Source: Klebsiella planticola ATCC 33531 (GTDB taxonomy: Bacteria > Pseudomonadota > Gammaproteobacteria > Enterobacterales > Enterobacteriaceae). From it: a DNA stretch of 64,000 nt. The notes below the pieces were generated by a model. The model did not search any database and was not told where the DNA came from. It saw only the letters and a list, made by a program, of their open reading frames with translations. The position numbers and the translations under genes are program-made. Where the stretch lies: assembly GCF_000735435.1 (NCBI RefSeq), contig NZ_JMPP01000007.1, forward strand, positions 1 through 64,000. The letters are read 5' to 3'. This document shows, piece after piece, positions 44,235 through 53,974 of this stretch (positions are counted from its first letter, which is position 1; each line of letters opens with the position of its first letter).

Positions 44235-45536
44235 ATGTTTGGTGCAGAACTCGTGATTGTCCTGCTGGCGATTTACCTGGGGGCCAGGCTCGGCGGTATC
44301 GGCATCGGCTTTGCCGGTGGTCTGGGCGTCCTCGTCCTGACGCTCCTCTTTCAAATCAAACCTGGCGCGATCCCCTTCGACGTCATTGAAATCATCATGG
44401 CGGTTATCGCCGCTATTGCCGCCATGCAGGTGGCCGGAGGCATGGATTATCTGGTCAGTCTTGCCGAGCGTATGCTCAGACGCCATCCGAAATACATTAC
44501 CTTCCTTGCTCCGCTGGTCACCTGGTTTATGACCGTCCTGGCGGGAACGGGTCATACCGCGTTCTCTACCCTGCCGGTGATTACCGAGGTTGCGAAGGAG
44601 CAGGGCATTCGCCCGTCCCGCCCGCTGTCTATCGCCGTCGTCGCCTCGCAGATTGCCATTACCGCCTCGCCGATTTCCGCTGCGGTGGTCTTTTTTGCCG
44701 GGATCCTCGAACCTCTGGGCGTGAGCTATCTGACGCTGCTGGCCATCTGTATTCCGGTGACGCTGATTGCGGTAATGATCACGGCGGTTGTCTGTAACTT
44801 CCTCGGCTGCGAACTGAAAGACGACCCGATTTATCAGGAGCGTCTGGCAAAAGGTGAAGTGAAGCTGCGCGGGAGCCAGGTTTTCGAGCTGAAGCCGCAT
44901 GCAAAACGTTCGGTGCTGCTGTTTCTGATCGGCATCGTGGCGGTCATGTTCTACGCCACCGCCATCAGCGATACCGTCGGGCTGATTCAGAACCCGGTGC
45001 TGCCGCGTAACGAAGCGATCGTAGTGTTCATGCTGACCATCGCCACGCTGATTAGCGTCACCTGCAAAATCGACACCAGCGAAGTGCTCAACGCCAGCAC
45101 CTTTAAATCCGGGATGAGCGCCTGCGTCTGTGTCCTGGGCGTCGCCTGGCTGGGCGATACCTTCGTCAAAGCGCATATCACCGACATCCAGACCGTAGCC
45201 GGCGACCTGCTGCACAACTATCCGTGGCTGCTGGCGGTGGTGCTGTTCTTCGCCGCGACCCTGCTCTACTCCCAGGCCGCGACCACCAAAGCGCTGATGC
45301 CGGCTGCGCTGCTGCTTGGCGTCACCCCGCTGACCGCCATCGCCTCGTTTGCTGCCGTCTCCGCGCTGTTCGTGCTGCCGACCTATCCTACGCTGCTGGC
45401 GGCGGTCGAAATGGACGACACCGGGTCAACGCGTATCGGCAAGTATGTCTTTAACCATGCGTTCTTGATCCCAGGGGTGATTGCCATCACCCTGTGCGTC
45501 ATTCTGGGGTTCATCATTGGCGGCATCATGCTGTAA
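44235..45536 (+). CDS. dcuA: C4-dicarboxylate transporter DcuA
   Basis: Inner-membrane antiporter taking up aspartate, fumarate or malate in exchange for succinate. The 433 residues match the Dcu family, with about ten hydrophobic helices. The N-terminus is MFGAELVIVLLAIYLGARLGGIGIGFAGG, followed by GTGHTAFSTLPVI and SQIAITASPISAA. It lies 117 bases after aspA with AAGGAAGG upstream. With aspA and frdABCD it forms an aspartate-based fumarate respiration route. Confidence 0.97.
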   Translation: MFGAELVIVLLAIYLGARLGGIGIGFAGGLGVLVLTLLFQIKPGAIPFDVIEIIMAVIAAIAAMQVAGGMDYLVSLAERMLRRHPKYITFLAPLVTWFMTVLAGTGHTAFSTLPVITEVAKEQGIRPSRPLSIAVVASQIAITASPISAAVVFFAGILEPLGVSYLTLLAICIPVTLIAVMITAVVCNFLGCELKDDPIYQERLAKGEVKLRGSQVFELKPHAKRSVLLFLIGIVAVMFYATAISDTVGLIQNPVLPRNEAIVVFMLTIATLISVTCKIDTSEVLNASTFKSGMSACVCVLGVAWLGDTFVKAHITDIQTVAGDLLHNYPWLLAVVLFFAATLLYSQAATTKALMPAALLLGVTPLTAIASFAAVSALFVLPTYPTLLAAVEMDDTGSTRIGKYVFNHAFLIPGVIAITLCVILGFIIGGIML

Positions 45537-45549
45537 ATCTGCTTAAATT

Positions 45550-45571
45550 CGGGCCAGTTTCTGGCCCGTTT
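45550..45571 (+). terminator. Rho-independent terminator after dcuA
   Basis: The stem cgggccag / ctggcccg (45550-45557 and 45561-45568) with a three-base loop is followed by TTTC. It starts 14 bases past the dcuA stop. Confidence 0.85.
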
Positions 45572-45629
45572 CATTATTCCCCTCATCGTGCGTGCTATAG
45601 TGCCTCTTTTCGCTGATACGAGGTTCACG

Positions 45630-45953
45630 ATGACTACGCCTGATGCTGTTGTTGTTCTCTGTACCGCGCCTGATGAAGCCACTGCCCAGGATCTGGCGGC
45701 CAAAGTGCTGGCCGAAAAGCTCGCCGCCTGTGCCACGCTCCTGCCTGGAGCGACATCGCTCTACTACTGGGAAGGCAAGCTGGAGCAGGAGTATGAAGTG
45801 CAAATGCTGCTGAAAACCGACCGGGCTCACCAGCAGGCGTTACTGGATTGCCTGAAGTCCCATCACCCGTATCAAACCCCCGAATTACTGGTTTTACCCG
45901 TCACTCACGGAGACACTGATTACCTCTCATGGCTCAACGCATCATTACGCTGA
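45630..45953 (+). CDS. cutA: Divalent-cation tolerance protein CutA
   Basis: Small trimeric PII-like protein, 107 residues, implicated in divalent metal tolerance. Conserved stretches are [46 protein letters not shown] and [13 protein letters not shown]. The start at MTTPDAVV (45630) has GAGG upstream. It overlaps dsbD by 25 bases, indicating coupling. Confidence 0.95.
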   Translation: MTTPDAVVVLCTAPDEATAQDLAAKVLAEKLAACATLLPGATSLYYWEGKLEQEYEVQMLLKTDRAHQQALLDCLKSHHPYQTPELLVLPVTHGDTDYLSWLNASLR

Positions 45954-47731
45954 TTCTGCTGCTCTGCAGCACATCCGCTTTCGCCGGCTTATTTGACGCC
46001 CCCGGGCGTTCTGACTTTGTTCCCGCAGACCAGGCTTTTGCCTTTGATTTCCAGCAGAGTCAGCGGGACCTCAACCTGACCTGGCAAATCAAAGAGGGTT
46101 ACTATCTCTACCGCCAGCAGATCAAACTGACGCCGGCGAATGCCACCCTCGCCGCGCCGACGCTGCCGCCCGGCACCTGGCATGAAGATGAGTTTTACGG
46201 CAAAAGTGAGATTTACCGCCAGCGGCTGACCATCCCGGTGACGCTGAGCCAGGCGGAAAAAGGGGCAACGCTCACCGTGACATATCAGGGCTGCGCCGAC
46301 GCGGGCTTTTGCTATCCGCCAGAGACGAAAGTGGTGCCGCTTCGCACGGTACTGGCCGCCTCCGGCAGCGAGTCGGTCCCCGCCCATCCGGCGCTCCCCG
46401 CGTCCGGACAACCCAAATTTAATCCGCCGCTGCCGGTGGAAAAGCGTCCTGAGCTGGCCTCGCAACCCGAGCAGCCTGTCCAACAAGAGAAGAGCGACGC
46501 CGGCGATAATGCGCCAGCCAGCCTGCCCTTCTCCGCGCTATGGGCGCTGCTGATAGGTATCGGTATCGCCTTCACGCCGTGCGTGCTGCCGATGTATCCG
46601 CTGATCTCGGGTATTGTCCTCGGCGGCAAACAGCGGCTCTCTACCGGACGAGCGCTGCTGCTGGCGTTTATCTACGTGCAGGGGATGGCGCTGACCTATA
46701 CCGCGCTGGGGCTGGTGGTCGCCGCCGCCGGTTTGCAGTTTCAGGCGGCGTTGCAGCATCCGTACGTACTGATTGCCCTGTCTGCGGTCTTTATCCTGCT
46801 GGCGCTGTCGATGTTTGGTCTGTTCACGCTGCAGCTGCCCTCATCGCTGCAAACCCGCCTGACGCTGATGAGCAACAAACGCCAGGGTGGTTCACCCGGC
46901 GGCGTCTTTGCGATGGGAGCCATTGCCGGGCTGATCTGTTCGCCCTGCACCACCGCGCCGCTGAGCGCCATCCTGCTGTATATTGCCCAGAGCGGCAACC
47001 TGTGGCTCGGCGGCGGTACGCTGTATTTGTATGCGTTGGGCATGGGGCTGCCGCTGATCCTCGTCACCGTATTTGGCAACCGTCTGCTGCCGAAGAGCGG
47101 CCCGTGGATGAGCCATGTGAAGACCGCGTTCGGGTTTGTGATCCTGGCGCTGCCGGTTTTTTTGCTGGAGCGTATCGTCGGCGAGCCCTGGGGCCTGCGC
47201 CTGTGGTCGCTGCTGGGCGTGGCCTTCTTTAGCTGGGCTTTTATTACCGCGCTCGGCGCATCCCGCCCCTGGCTGCGCCTCGTGCAAATCATTCTGCTCG
47301 GTGCGGCGCTGGTCAGCGCGCGTCCGCTGCAGGACTGGGCTTTTGGCGATCCGGTAGCCCGGCAGCAGTCACATCTGGCCTTTACGCGGGTCGCTAACAT
47401 CGCAGAGCTCGACCAGGCGCTGGCGCAGGCAAAGGGTAAACCGGTTATGCTCGACCTGTACGCCGACTGGTGCGTCGCCTGCAAAGAGTTTGAAAAATAC
47501 ACCTTTAGCTCGACCGAAGTACAACAGGCCCTGAAAGAGACCGTTCTGTTGCAGATAGACGTGACCAAGAACAGCGCCGAGGATGTGGCACTGCTGAAAC
47601 ACCTGAAGGTGCTCGGCTTGCCGACCATTCTGTTCTTTAATGCGCAGGGCGAAGAGCAGCCCGCGCAGCGCGTCACCGGCTTTATGGATGCGGCGACATT
47701 CAGCGCCCATTTGCACGATTGGCAACCGTGA
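45929..47731 (+). CDS. dsbD: Thiol:disulfide interchange protein DsbD
   Basis: Carries reducing power from cytoplasmic thioredoxin to the periplasm (DsbC, DsbG, CcmG). The 600 residues have a signal peptide (1-19, ending AFA), an N-terminal immunoglobulin-like domain with the Cys pair in [13 protein letters not shown], eight membrane helices with Cys in [10 protein letters not shown] and CSPCTTAPL, and a C-terminal thioredoxin domain with CVACK. All six functional cysteines are present. Confidence 0.98.
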   Translation: MAQRIITLILLLCSTSAFAGLFDAPGRSDFVPADQAFAFDFQQSQRDLNLTWQIKEGYYLYRQQIKLTPANATLAAPTLPPGTWHEDEFYGKSEIYRQRLTIPVTLSQAEKGATLTVTYQGCADAGFCYPPETKVVPLRTVLAASGSESVPAHPALPASGQPKFNPPLPVEKRPELASQPEQPVQQEKSDAGDNAPASLPFSALWALLIGIGIAFTPCVLPMYPLISGIVLGGKQRLSTGRALLLAFIYVQGMALTYTALGLVVAAAGLQFQAALQHPYVLIALSAVFILLALSMFGLFTLQLPSSLQTRLTLMSNKRQGGSPGGVFAMGAIAGLICSPCTTAPLSAILLYIAQSGNLWLGGGTLYLYALGMGLPLILVTVFGNRLLPKSGPWMSHVKTAFGFVILALPVFLLERIVGEPWGLRLWSLLGVAFFSWAFITALGASRPWLRLVQIILLGAALVSARPLQDWAFGDPVARQQSHLAFTRVANIAELDQALAQAKGKPVMLDLYADWCVACKEFEKYTFSSTEVQQALKETVLLQIDVTKNSAEDVALLKHLKVLGLPTILFFNAQGEEQPAQRVTGFMDAATFSAHLHDWQP

Positions 47732-47751
47732 ACGACACTTTAGGAGGAAAA

Positions 47752-48342
47752 ATGGAGGAGAAGACCGTGCAACGTGAAGATGTCCTGGGTGAAGCCATAC
47801 AAATTCTCGAAATTGAAGGTATTGCCAACACCACGCTGGAAATGGTCGCCGAACGCGTCTCTTACCCGCTCGCTGACCTCAAACGTTTCTGGCCCGATCG
47901 TGAAGCGCTGCTGTACGATGCGCTGCGTTACCTCAGTCATCAGGTTGATGCCTGGCGCCGTCAGCTGCTGCTCGATGACACGCTCACGCCGGAGCAAAAG
48001 CTGTTGGCGCGCTACGGCGCATTAACCCAATGCGTGAGCAACCATCGCTATCCCGGCTGCCTGTTTATCGCCGCCTGCACCTTTTATCCGGACGCCCAGC
48101 ACCCTATCCATCAGCTGGCGGAGCAACAAAAGCAGGCGTCTCTGGCCAATACCCACGAACTGCTGACCCAGCTGGAAGTGGACGACCCGGCGATGGTGGC
48201 CAAACAGATGGAGCTGATTGTCGAAGGCTGCCTGAGCCGTCTGCTGATAAAACGCAGCCAGGCGGATGTCGATACCGCCCAGCGTCTGGCGGAAGATATT
48301 CTGCGTTTTGCCCAATGTCGTGCGGGTGGCGCATTAACCTGA
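47752..48342 (+). CDS. yjdC: TetR-family transcriptional regulator YjdC
   Basis: TetR-type regulator of 196 residues with the helix-turn-helix in [22 protein letters not shown]; the ligand-domain target is unknown. The ATG at 47752 has TAGGAGG upstream. A GTG at 47767 ([10 protein letters not shown]) gives the 191-residue length of E. coli YjdC and has its own GGAGGAG, so either start may be used. It is downstream of dsbD by 20 bases and probably co-transcribed. Confidence 0.9.
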   Translation: MEEKTVQREDVLGEAIQILEIEGIANTTLEMVAERVSYPLADLKRFWPDREALLYDALRYLSHQVDAWRRQLLLDDTLTPEQKLLARYGALTQCVSNHRYPGCLFIAACTFYPDAQHPIHQLAEQQKQASLANTHELLTQLEVDDPAMVAKQMELIVEGCLSRLLIKRSQADVDTAQRLAEDILRFAQCRAGGALT

Positions 48343-48525
48343 TTGTGCCTTTCCCGATGCGAATCCGCATATCTCTCCCCCGCAAGAGGACGCGTCAGGG
48401 CAACCGCGTCCCCGCCCTCTGACCGGCCGTAGGTAATTGAGTGCCGTACGGGTTGTCAACAGAGATGCAACTTGGAGTGCGAAGGGTATAATTCCCCCTA
48501 CATCGATATGTCTACAGGGATTTAT

Positions 48526-50613
48526 ATGCGTCCTCTCCTATGGGCTGCCATCATGGGGCTATGCCCTGCATCGCTCCTGGCCGCGCCTGTTCAGGGTTTT
48601 TCTTTCGCGCATAAAGACTGGGAAGTCGCCTGCGATAACACCGGCACCTGTCGGGCCGCAGGTTATGGTGTCAACATGGGAGAAATCAGCGTCCTGTTGA
48701 CCCGTAATGCGGGCGCCGGACAGCGCGTAAGCGCTCAGGTGACCTTCGCTCAGACCGATCATGATATTCCCCAGGACGCCACGGTTAACCTGCTGATCGA
48801 CAATCAGGATCGCGGTACGCTTGAGGCCAAAGACGACAGCCATTTTCGCTTCGATAGCAGCCAGACCGCCGCCCTGATTCAGGCGCTGGAGCATGACAAT
48901 CACATCGAGATTGCCCTTAACGGCCAGCGTAAACCGCTCTCCGGCGCGGGCAGCAGTGCGGTGTTTCTGAAGATTGATGAGTTTCAGCAGCGCCTGGGCA
49001 GCGCAGATGCGCTGGTGCGAAAAGGCGATGTCGACGATGACAACACGCTCAGCGCCGTTCCGGCTCCGGAAATTATCGCCGCCCCGACGATCCGCAACGC
49101 CCAGAGCGAACCGCTGACGGCAAAGCAGCGGCAGAAGCTGCTGCCAGCGCTGACCCCGTTGCTGAACAGCCGCTGTGATGACTGGCAAAATAAAGATATT
49201 CCGTCGCAGGAGCGGCAGATCACCGCAACCCCCCTCGATAAAACCCATTCGCTAATCGAGGCCCTGTGCTGGCGTGCCGCCTATAACGACGGCTACGCCA
49301 TGTGGGTGGTGGAGAATACCCCTCTCGCCAAACCACAGCTGATCACCACCGATGCATCGAGCTATGCCGATGGCGTAATCACCTTTTTCATGAAAGGGCG
49401 CGGCATCGCCGACTGCGTCAACGGCGAGGAGCGGGTCTGGGACGGCAGAACCTTCGTGCAGAGTCTGAAATACACGACCGGTATGTGTCGTGAAATCACC
49501 CCTGGCGGCACCTGGATGCTGCCCACGTTCGTCAGTCAGGTGCGGCCAAAACAGCAGAAGGACGCCGATAATCTGGCGCTCAAGGCGCTGTATAACGCCG
49601 TGCTGAAAGAGCAAAAGAGCGACCCGGAACTGGCGTTGAAGAAGGTTGCCGCGCAGTTCCCGCTCACCGGGCACGTCACGAACTTTACCCTGACCTACGC
49701 GGATGACTCTCTGGTATCGACCAACAAACCCGCGGTCGATATCAGCGACGATGAGTGGCAGGCTTTTCTGCACTCCGATATCAGCGCTGACTCAGAAAAC
49801 GGCAAGGTCAGCTTCACGCTGGTCGATCTTGATAACGACGGTAAGCGCGATTTAATCATCGACAGCTATATCGGCGGGACCGGGCTCTTCAGCTACACCG
49901 GCGTGCTGAGGCGGGGGGATAATACGTTTGATACCGTCGATAATAGCGATACCGATGACGACGATGATTTTGACGCTGGCGTACCCGGGGCGCTGTTTTC
50001 CCTCAACGGCCGCGGCGCCAATCAGTGGAACCAGTGGGTCAGAATCAACGGCCAGGTGTATGCGCTGTGGTACAACGGCCAGTTCGGCGAAGACAACCTG
50101 TATCTGCTGCGCCCCTTCAGCCCGACGGACAGAAGCCCTGCCGTGACGATCCGCTATCGCTACAGGCTGGAGACGCTAAGTTCACCGGAAAAAGGCCAGC
50201 CGCTGACGCCGGCGCTGACGGCACAGGAGCGCGACGATTTACTCAAATCGCTGGACCTGATGCAAAGCAACCTGCTGAAAGATAAAAAAGATCACGCGGA
50301 AGATGGCCCCATCTGCCCTATCCCGCCCGGTACCTCATCAGAGGAAGCGGATAATTACTACAGCGGCGTCGCCTCTTACTACGTCTATGAAACGGTGGCC
50401 TATATCCCCGTCTGGCTCGGTGGAAAATGCTTCATTGGCACCGTTATCAGCCATCATGGCGCCTACCGCCACGGCGTCGATGCGGAAATTATGATCGGCT
50501 CGCCGCGAGAAGACGAAGACCTCATTGGCGGCTACTCCGTCTCCGGGTTACGCCGCGTTATCTCTGCCGTCAGCGGCTGGAAAATCCGCGAAGGTGACAA
50601 CGGGATGATGTGA
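48526..50613 (+). CDS. Secreted DUF1176-domain protein
   Basis: A 695-residue exported protein. The start at MRPLLWAAIMG (48526, AGGGA upstream) begins a signal peptide ending LLAAP; an 18-codon longer frame lacks one. The first part (about 21-360) is the DUF1176 type, starting FAHKDWEVACDNTGTCRAAGY. The second part contains DLDNDGKRDLI near residue 433, which resembles a calcium-binding EF-hand/dockerin loop. A run of Asp (DTDDDDDFDAG) follows near 475, and Cys-containing stretches near the end may form disulfides. Function unknown. It stands alone between yjdC and tRNA-Phe. Confidence 0.85.
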   Translation: MRPLLWAAIMGLCPASLLAAPVQGFSFAHKDWEVACDNTGTCRAAGYGVNMGEISVLLTRNAGAGQRVSAQVTFAQTDHDIPQDATVNLLIDNQDRGTLEAKDDSHFRFDSSQTAALIQALEHDNHIEIALNGQRKPLSGAGSSAVFLKIDEFQQRLGSADALVRKGDVDDDNTLSAVPAPEIIAAPTIRNAQSEPLTAKQRQKLLPALTPLLNSRCDDWQNKDIPSQERQITATPLDKTHSLIEALCWRAAYNDGYAMWVVENTPLAKPQLITTDASSYADGVITFFMKGRGIADCVNGEERVWDGRTFVQSLKYTTGMCREITPGGTWMLPTFVSQVRPKQQKDADNLALKALYNAVLKEQKSDPELALKKVAAQFPLTGHVTNFTLTYADDSLVSTNKPAVDISDDEWQAFLHSDISADSENGKVSFTLVDLDNDGKRDLIIDSYIGGTGLFSYTGVLRRGDNTFDTVDNSDTDDDDDFDAGVPGALFSLNGRGANQWNQWVRINGQVYALWYNGQFGEDNLYLLRPFSPTDRSPAVTIRYRYRLETLSSPEKGQPLTPALTAQERDDLLKSLDLMQSNLLKDKKDHAEDGPICPIPPGTSSEEADNYYSGVASYYVYETVAYIPVWLGGKCFIGTVISHHGAYRHGVDAEIMIGSPREDEDLIGGYSVSGLRRVISAVSGWKIREGDNGMM

Positions 50614-50728
50614 TGAACCCGCAAAAGGTCCCTTTCGCGGCAAAATTGCCGCAAAGTTAAGCAATCAGCAGGGAAATCAAGAAATTTGGTTGACGCACAG
50701 GATGGATTACGGTTTAATGCGCCCCGTT

Positions 50729-50804
50729 GCCCGGATAGCTCAGTCGGTAGAGCAGGGGATTGAAAATCCCCGTGTCCTTGGTTCGATTCCGAGTCCGGGC
50801 ACCA
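50729..50804 (+). tRNA. pheU: tRNA-Phe (anticodon GAA)
   Basis: A 76-base cloverleaf starting GCCCGGATAGCTCAG and ending in encoded CCA. The anticodon loop TTGAAAA gives GAA. It occupies the position of E. coli pheU near yjdC. Genes to its right differ from the cadCBA neighbourhood I recall for E. coli, which makes its 3' end a candidate integration site. Confidence 0.97.
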
Positions 50805-50816
50805 AAATTCATATTA

Positions 50817-50842
50817 ACGGACCTCTACGGAGGTCCGTTTTT
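50817..50842 (+). terminator. Rho-independent terminator after tRNA-Phe
   Basis: A perfect nine-base stem acggacctc / gaggtccgt (50817-50825 and 50830-50838) with a four-base loop and a run of T. Confidence 0.95.
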
Positions 50843-51367
50843 GCATTCTAAGCCCGCAGAAATCAACACTTCTACAATATCTTAACTCCACCCAACTCAA
50901 TCAACTTCACCCCACAGCAAATCCCTTACGAGGGTACAACTGCGCGTATCGTCTGATTCGATAAAATTTATCCCCCTTTTACTCTCAGGAGCCCCCCACC
51001 CCTGGCGCTCGATGGCGCTAAAATCCGTGCAGCTAAACCGGATGAAAAAGCTTATCAACTGGCCGACAGTGGCAACATATTTTTGCTCGTTTGCCCTAAT
51101 GACTCCCGCCACTGGCGATTGCGCTAGCGCTTCCCGGGCCCAGCGAAAAGGCTCACCCTGGGTTTTATATTGATTCATTTATTTGATAAATATAATTTTT
51201 CTTCTCATCCCCTCTTCACGCTTTAATAAATTTTATCTCTGCGTATTGCAAATTAAATCGCCAGCCATATAATTGAGTGAGTAGTCAGTCATTTAATTAA
51301 TGGCCATGACAAACGCAGCAACTCACCGCCAGGCCATGCGCCGAGCTTATCAACCGAGGATACAAAG
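50843..51367. other. Gene-poor stretch at the left edge of the accessory region
   Basis: About 525 bases downstream of tRNA-Phe. The only sizeable frame is a 93-codon one on the minus strand (50897-51178, MNQYKTQGEPFRWAREAL onward) with no recognisable family or convincing ribosome site. It may be a hypothetical gene or noise. No integrase fragment, IS end or repeat of the tRNA 3' end could be seen. AT-rich sequence at about 51180-51300 probably holds the promoter of the next gene, which has gaggatacaaag before its ATG. Confidence 0.5.
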
Positions 51368-52219
51368 ATGACGTCTAAAACTGAAAAGTGGTTTATTACC
51401 GGAGCATCCGGTGGCCTGGGTCTGGCGCTGACCCGTCGTGTGCTGGAGGCGGGGAATACCGTCGTGGCCGCGGTGCGTAACCCCGCCGCGCTGGCCGAAC
51501 TGCAGCAGCAGTTTGCCGGACAGCTTATCACCGAGAAACTGGATGTGACCGATTATGCCCGCCTGCCTGCTATCGCGAAAAAGCACGCCGATAGCGATGT
51601 CATCGTTAACAACGCCGGCGGGGCGATAATCGGGGCGATGGAAGAGTTCACCGAACAGGAAATTGAGCACCAGTTTGCCCTGAACCTGCTCTCCCCGGTA
51701 CATATTACCCGCGCATTCCTGCCAGCATTGCGCGCTAAAAAACAAGGACGGCTGATCTATATCACCAGCATGGGCGGCCGCGTCGCTTTCCCTGGTGGTG
51801 CGTTCTATCATGCCGCGAAATATGGACTTGAAGGGTTTGCTGAAAGCACGGCGCAGGAAGTGACGGAGTTCAATATCAAGGTGCAAATCATTGAGCCCGG
51901 CTCCATTAAAACGAACTTCCAGGCGAATGTGCGCTGGACTGAAGAATCCGACGCCTACAAAAACGGTACCGTGGGCCAACTGCGTCGCTGGATTGCCGAA
52001 CACGGCGAAGAGAGTAACGCAGGTGACCCGCAAAAAATGGCTGATGCCATCTATACCTTGAGTCAGCAGGCAGAGCCACCGCTGAGAACCGTGCTGGGTG
52101 CCGATGCTTTCCAAATCCTTAAAGGCAGCTATGAGAAGAGCCTGCAGTCGCTGGAGGAGCAAAAAGCGGTGTCCGTCTCCGTGGTCATCGAAGGTAAAAC
52201 CGGGTTTATTCCCGAGTAA
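51368..52219 (+). CDS. Short-chain dehydrogenase/reductase
   Basis: Classical SDR oxidoreductase of 283 residues. The NAD(P)-binding TGASGGLGLAL is at about 12-22, with NNAGG and the catalytic Tyr-x-x-x-Lys as YHAAK, preceded by the Ser of ITSMGG. An Arg after the second strand (AAVRN) hints at NADP preference. The C-terminal 60 residues are longer than the minimal SDR and may close the active site. The substrate cannot be named. The TetR gene that follows on the same strand after 101 bases is a likely regulator. Confidence 0.88.
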   Translation: MTSKTEKWFITGASGGLGLALTRRVLEAGNTVVAAVRNPAALAELQQQFAGQLITEKLDVTDYARLPAIAKKHADSDVIVNNAGGAIIGAMEEFTEQEIEHQFALNLLSPVHITRAFLPALRAKKQGRLIYITSMGGRVAFPGGAFYHAAKYGLEGFAESTAQEVTEFNIKVQIIEPGSIKTNFQANVRWTEESDAYKNGTVGQLRRWIAEHGEESNAGDPQKMADAIYTLSQQAEPPLRTVLGADAFQILKGSYEKSLQSLEEQKAVSVSVVIEGKTGFIPE

Positions 52220-52320
52220 TATTTTTCCCCGTTGTTTGTCTGCGCGGGAGCAAAGCCGAAAATCCATCGGCTAAATCCATTACACTAGGCGGAGATGGTA
52301 CTAACCCCGGAGACGCTGGA

Positions 52321-52890
52321 ATGGCAAGACCCCTAAGTCCGCAAAAACAGGCGGCACTTCTGGAGGCCGCGGTGGCGATTGTTGCGCAGAGCGGTTTGTC
52401 GGCTACAACGGCCAGCATTGCTAAACGCGCGGAAGTAGCGGTAGGCACGTTGTTTACCTACTTCCCCACCAAAGAGCAGCTGCTGAACGAAGTCTATTTA
52501 ATGCTGAAGCAGGATATGTCTGACCTGCTGGTGACCGGCTACCCGAAAGACGCCGATTTTCACACGCAGATAATGCATATCTGGCGAGCCTACACGGAAT
52601 GGTCGCTGAAAAATCCGGATGGAAAGCAGGTGCTCAGGCTGCTGACGGTGTCAGATCTGCTTACGCCGGAGACGCTCGCCAGGACGCCGGAGGCGCTGAA
52701 TCAGGTGGATAAGATGTTTGATGAGGCAATCAAGCAGTCGCTCTTCGCCACCGATTGCAAAACGTTTATCTATGCCATTATTCAAAATATCGCTGATGCC
52801 ACCAGCGAGCAAATTGTTCGGCATCCGGAAGAGAAAGATAAATTGCTGCAGCTTGGTTTTACTATGATGTGGCGCGCTATTACGGTTTAA
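52321..52890 (+). CDS. TetR-family transcriptional regulator
   Basis: A 189-residue TetR-type repressor. The N-terminal DNA-binding domain runs from MARPLSPQKQAALLEAA through TTASIAKRAEVAVGTLFTYFPTKEQLL, with the signature turn and recognition helix. The C-terminal ligand domain is divergent. It lies between two SDR genes on the same strand, with GGAG before the start. Probable role, inferred from position: control of the flanking oxidoreductases in response to a small molecule. Confidence 0.9.
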   Translation: MARPLSPQKQAALLEAAVAIVAQSGLSATTASIAKRAEVAVGTLFTYFPTKEQLLNEVYLMLKQDMSDLLVTGYPKDADFHTQIMHIWRAYTEWSLKNPDGKQVLRLLTVSDLLTPETLARTPEALNQVDKMFDEAIKQSLFATDCKTFIYAIIQNIADATSEQIVRHPEEKDKLLQLGFTMMWRAITV

Positions 52891-52995
52891 ACGTAAATAG
52901 TTCGCTCGTTCCCTGAATATAACTTAAAGAGTCGGTAGTTTATTTACTACCTGCTCTTTACTGCACTTTTTTTTAAAATTTCAGAGTCATTAAAT

Positions 52996-53916
52996 ATGAA
53001 GATTAAAACACAGTTTAATTTTAATAGTACTGCCAATGAAGTTATTAAAGGTCAGGATCTCAGCGATAAGCGTGCCGTGGTGACCGGTGCGGCATCAGGC
53101 ATCGGTCTGGAAACAGCAAGGGCGCTGGCTGGCGCAGGCGCTGAGGTTACGCTGGCGGTAAGGAATATAGAGGCAGGCAAGCAGGCCGCTGAAGATATTA
53201 TTCGCAGCACCGGCAATAAAAATATCCATGTTGCTTATTTGGATCTCACTGACAGAAATTCTATTGCCGAATTTACTTCTTCGTGGTCCGGTGCTCTGCA
53301 TATTCTAATTAATAACGCGGGCGTAATGGCCATGCCGGAAACCCGAACCCGGGAAGGTTGGGAAGCGCAATTTGCTACCAACTACCTTGGCCATTTTGCT
53401 TTAACCAAAGGGCTATATGGGGCGCTGAAAAAAGCGGGCGGCGCAAGGGTCGTCGTCGTGAGCTCCAGCGGCCATCACTTTAGTCCAGTGGTGTTCGACG
53501 ATATTCACTACCATATTCGTCCTTACGATCCGTGGACGGCTTATGGTCAGTCGAAAACGGCGATGGTGCTGTTCGCCGTGGAAGCTTCCCGTCGCTGGAA
53601 GGAGGAGGGCATTTTCGTTAACGCGGTAATGCCCGGCGCGATTAAATCAAACCTGCAGCGGTACTCGGGAGAGTTACCGGTACCGGAGCACTTGTGGAAA
53701 AGCGCCCAGCAGGGAGCCGCCACGTCAATTGTGGTCGCAACGCTACCTGAACTGGAGGGCGTTGGCGGGCGCTATTTCGCCGATTGTAACGAGGCAGAGC
53801 TGATTACGCGTACCAGCGGAGACCGCATGACCGAGTTTTCAGTGGTTGCGGGTTGGGCGCTGGATAAAGCCAACGCGTCGCGCCTGTGGGATCTGACGGA
53901 AGATCTACTAAATTGA
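52996..53916 (+). CDS. Short-chain dehydrogenase/reductase (retinol-dehydrogenase-like)
   Basis: SDR enzyme of 306 residues. TGAASGIGLETARAL is the nucleotide-binding motif, NNAGVMAMPE the second, and YGQSK the catalytic Tyr/Lys, with the catalytic Ser in VVSSSGHH. The overall layout (NYLGHFALTKGL, VMPGAIKSNL) is that of the WW-domain-oxidoreductase/protochlorophyllide-reductase-like SDR group, often annotated as oxidoreductase. Substrate unknown. It follows the TetR gene by 105 AT-rich bases and precedes a third NAD(P)-binding protein. Confidence 0.88.
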   Translation: MKIKTQFNFNSTANEVIKGQDLSDKRAVVTGAASGIGLETARALAGAGAEVTLAVRNIEAGKQAAEDIIRSTGNKNIHVAYLDLTDRNSIAEFTSSWSGALHILINNAGVMAMPETRTREGWEAQFATNYLGHFALTKGLYGALKKAGGARVVVVSSSGHHFSPVVFDDIHYHIRPYDPWTAYGQSKTAMVLFAVEASRRWKEEGIFVNAVMPGAIKSNLQRYSGELPVPEHLWKSAQQGAATSIVVATLPELEGVGGRYFADCNEAELITRTSGDRMTEFSVVAGWALDKANASRLWDLTEDLLN

Positions 53917-53974
53917 TACCAGACGGGCCTCCTGACAGGAGGCCGGCAAACAGAGCTTCGGCAAGAGATAGCGC

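Noticed and set aside
50897..51178. 93-codon minus-strand frame after tRNA-Phe as an integrase remnant
   Set aside because: No integrase motif (Arg-His-x-x-Arg-Tyr) or other family trait could be seen; kept only as an uncertain frame in the region entry.
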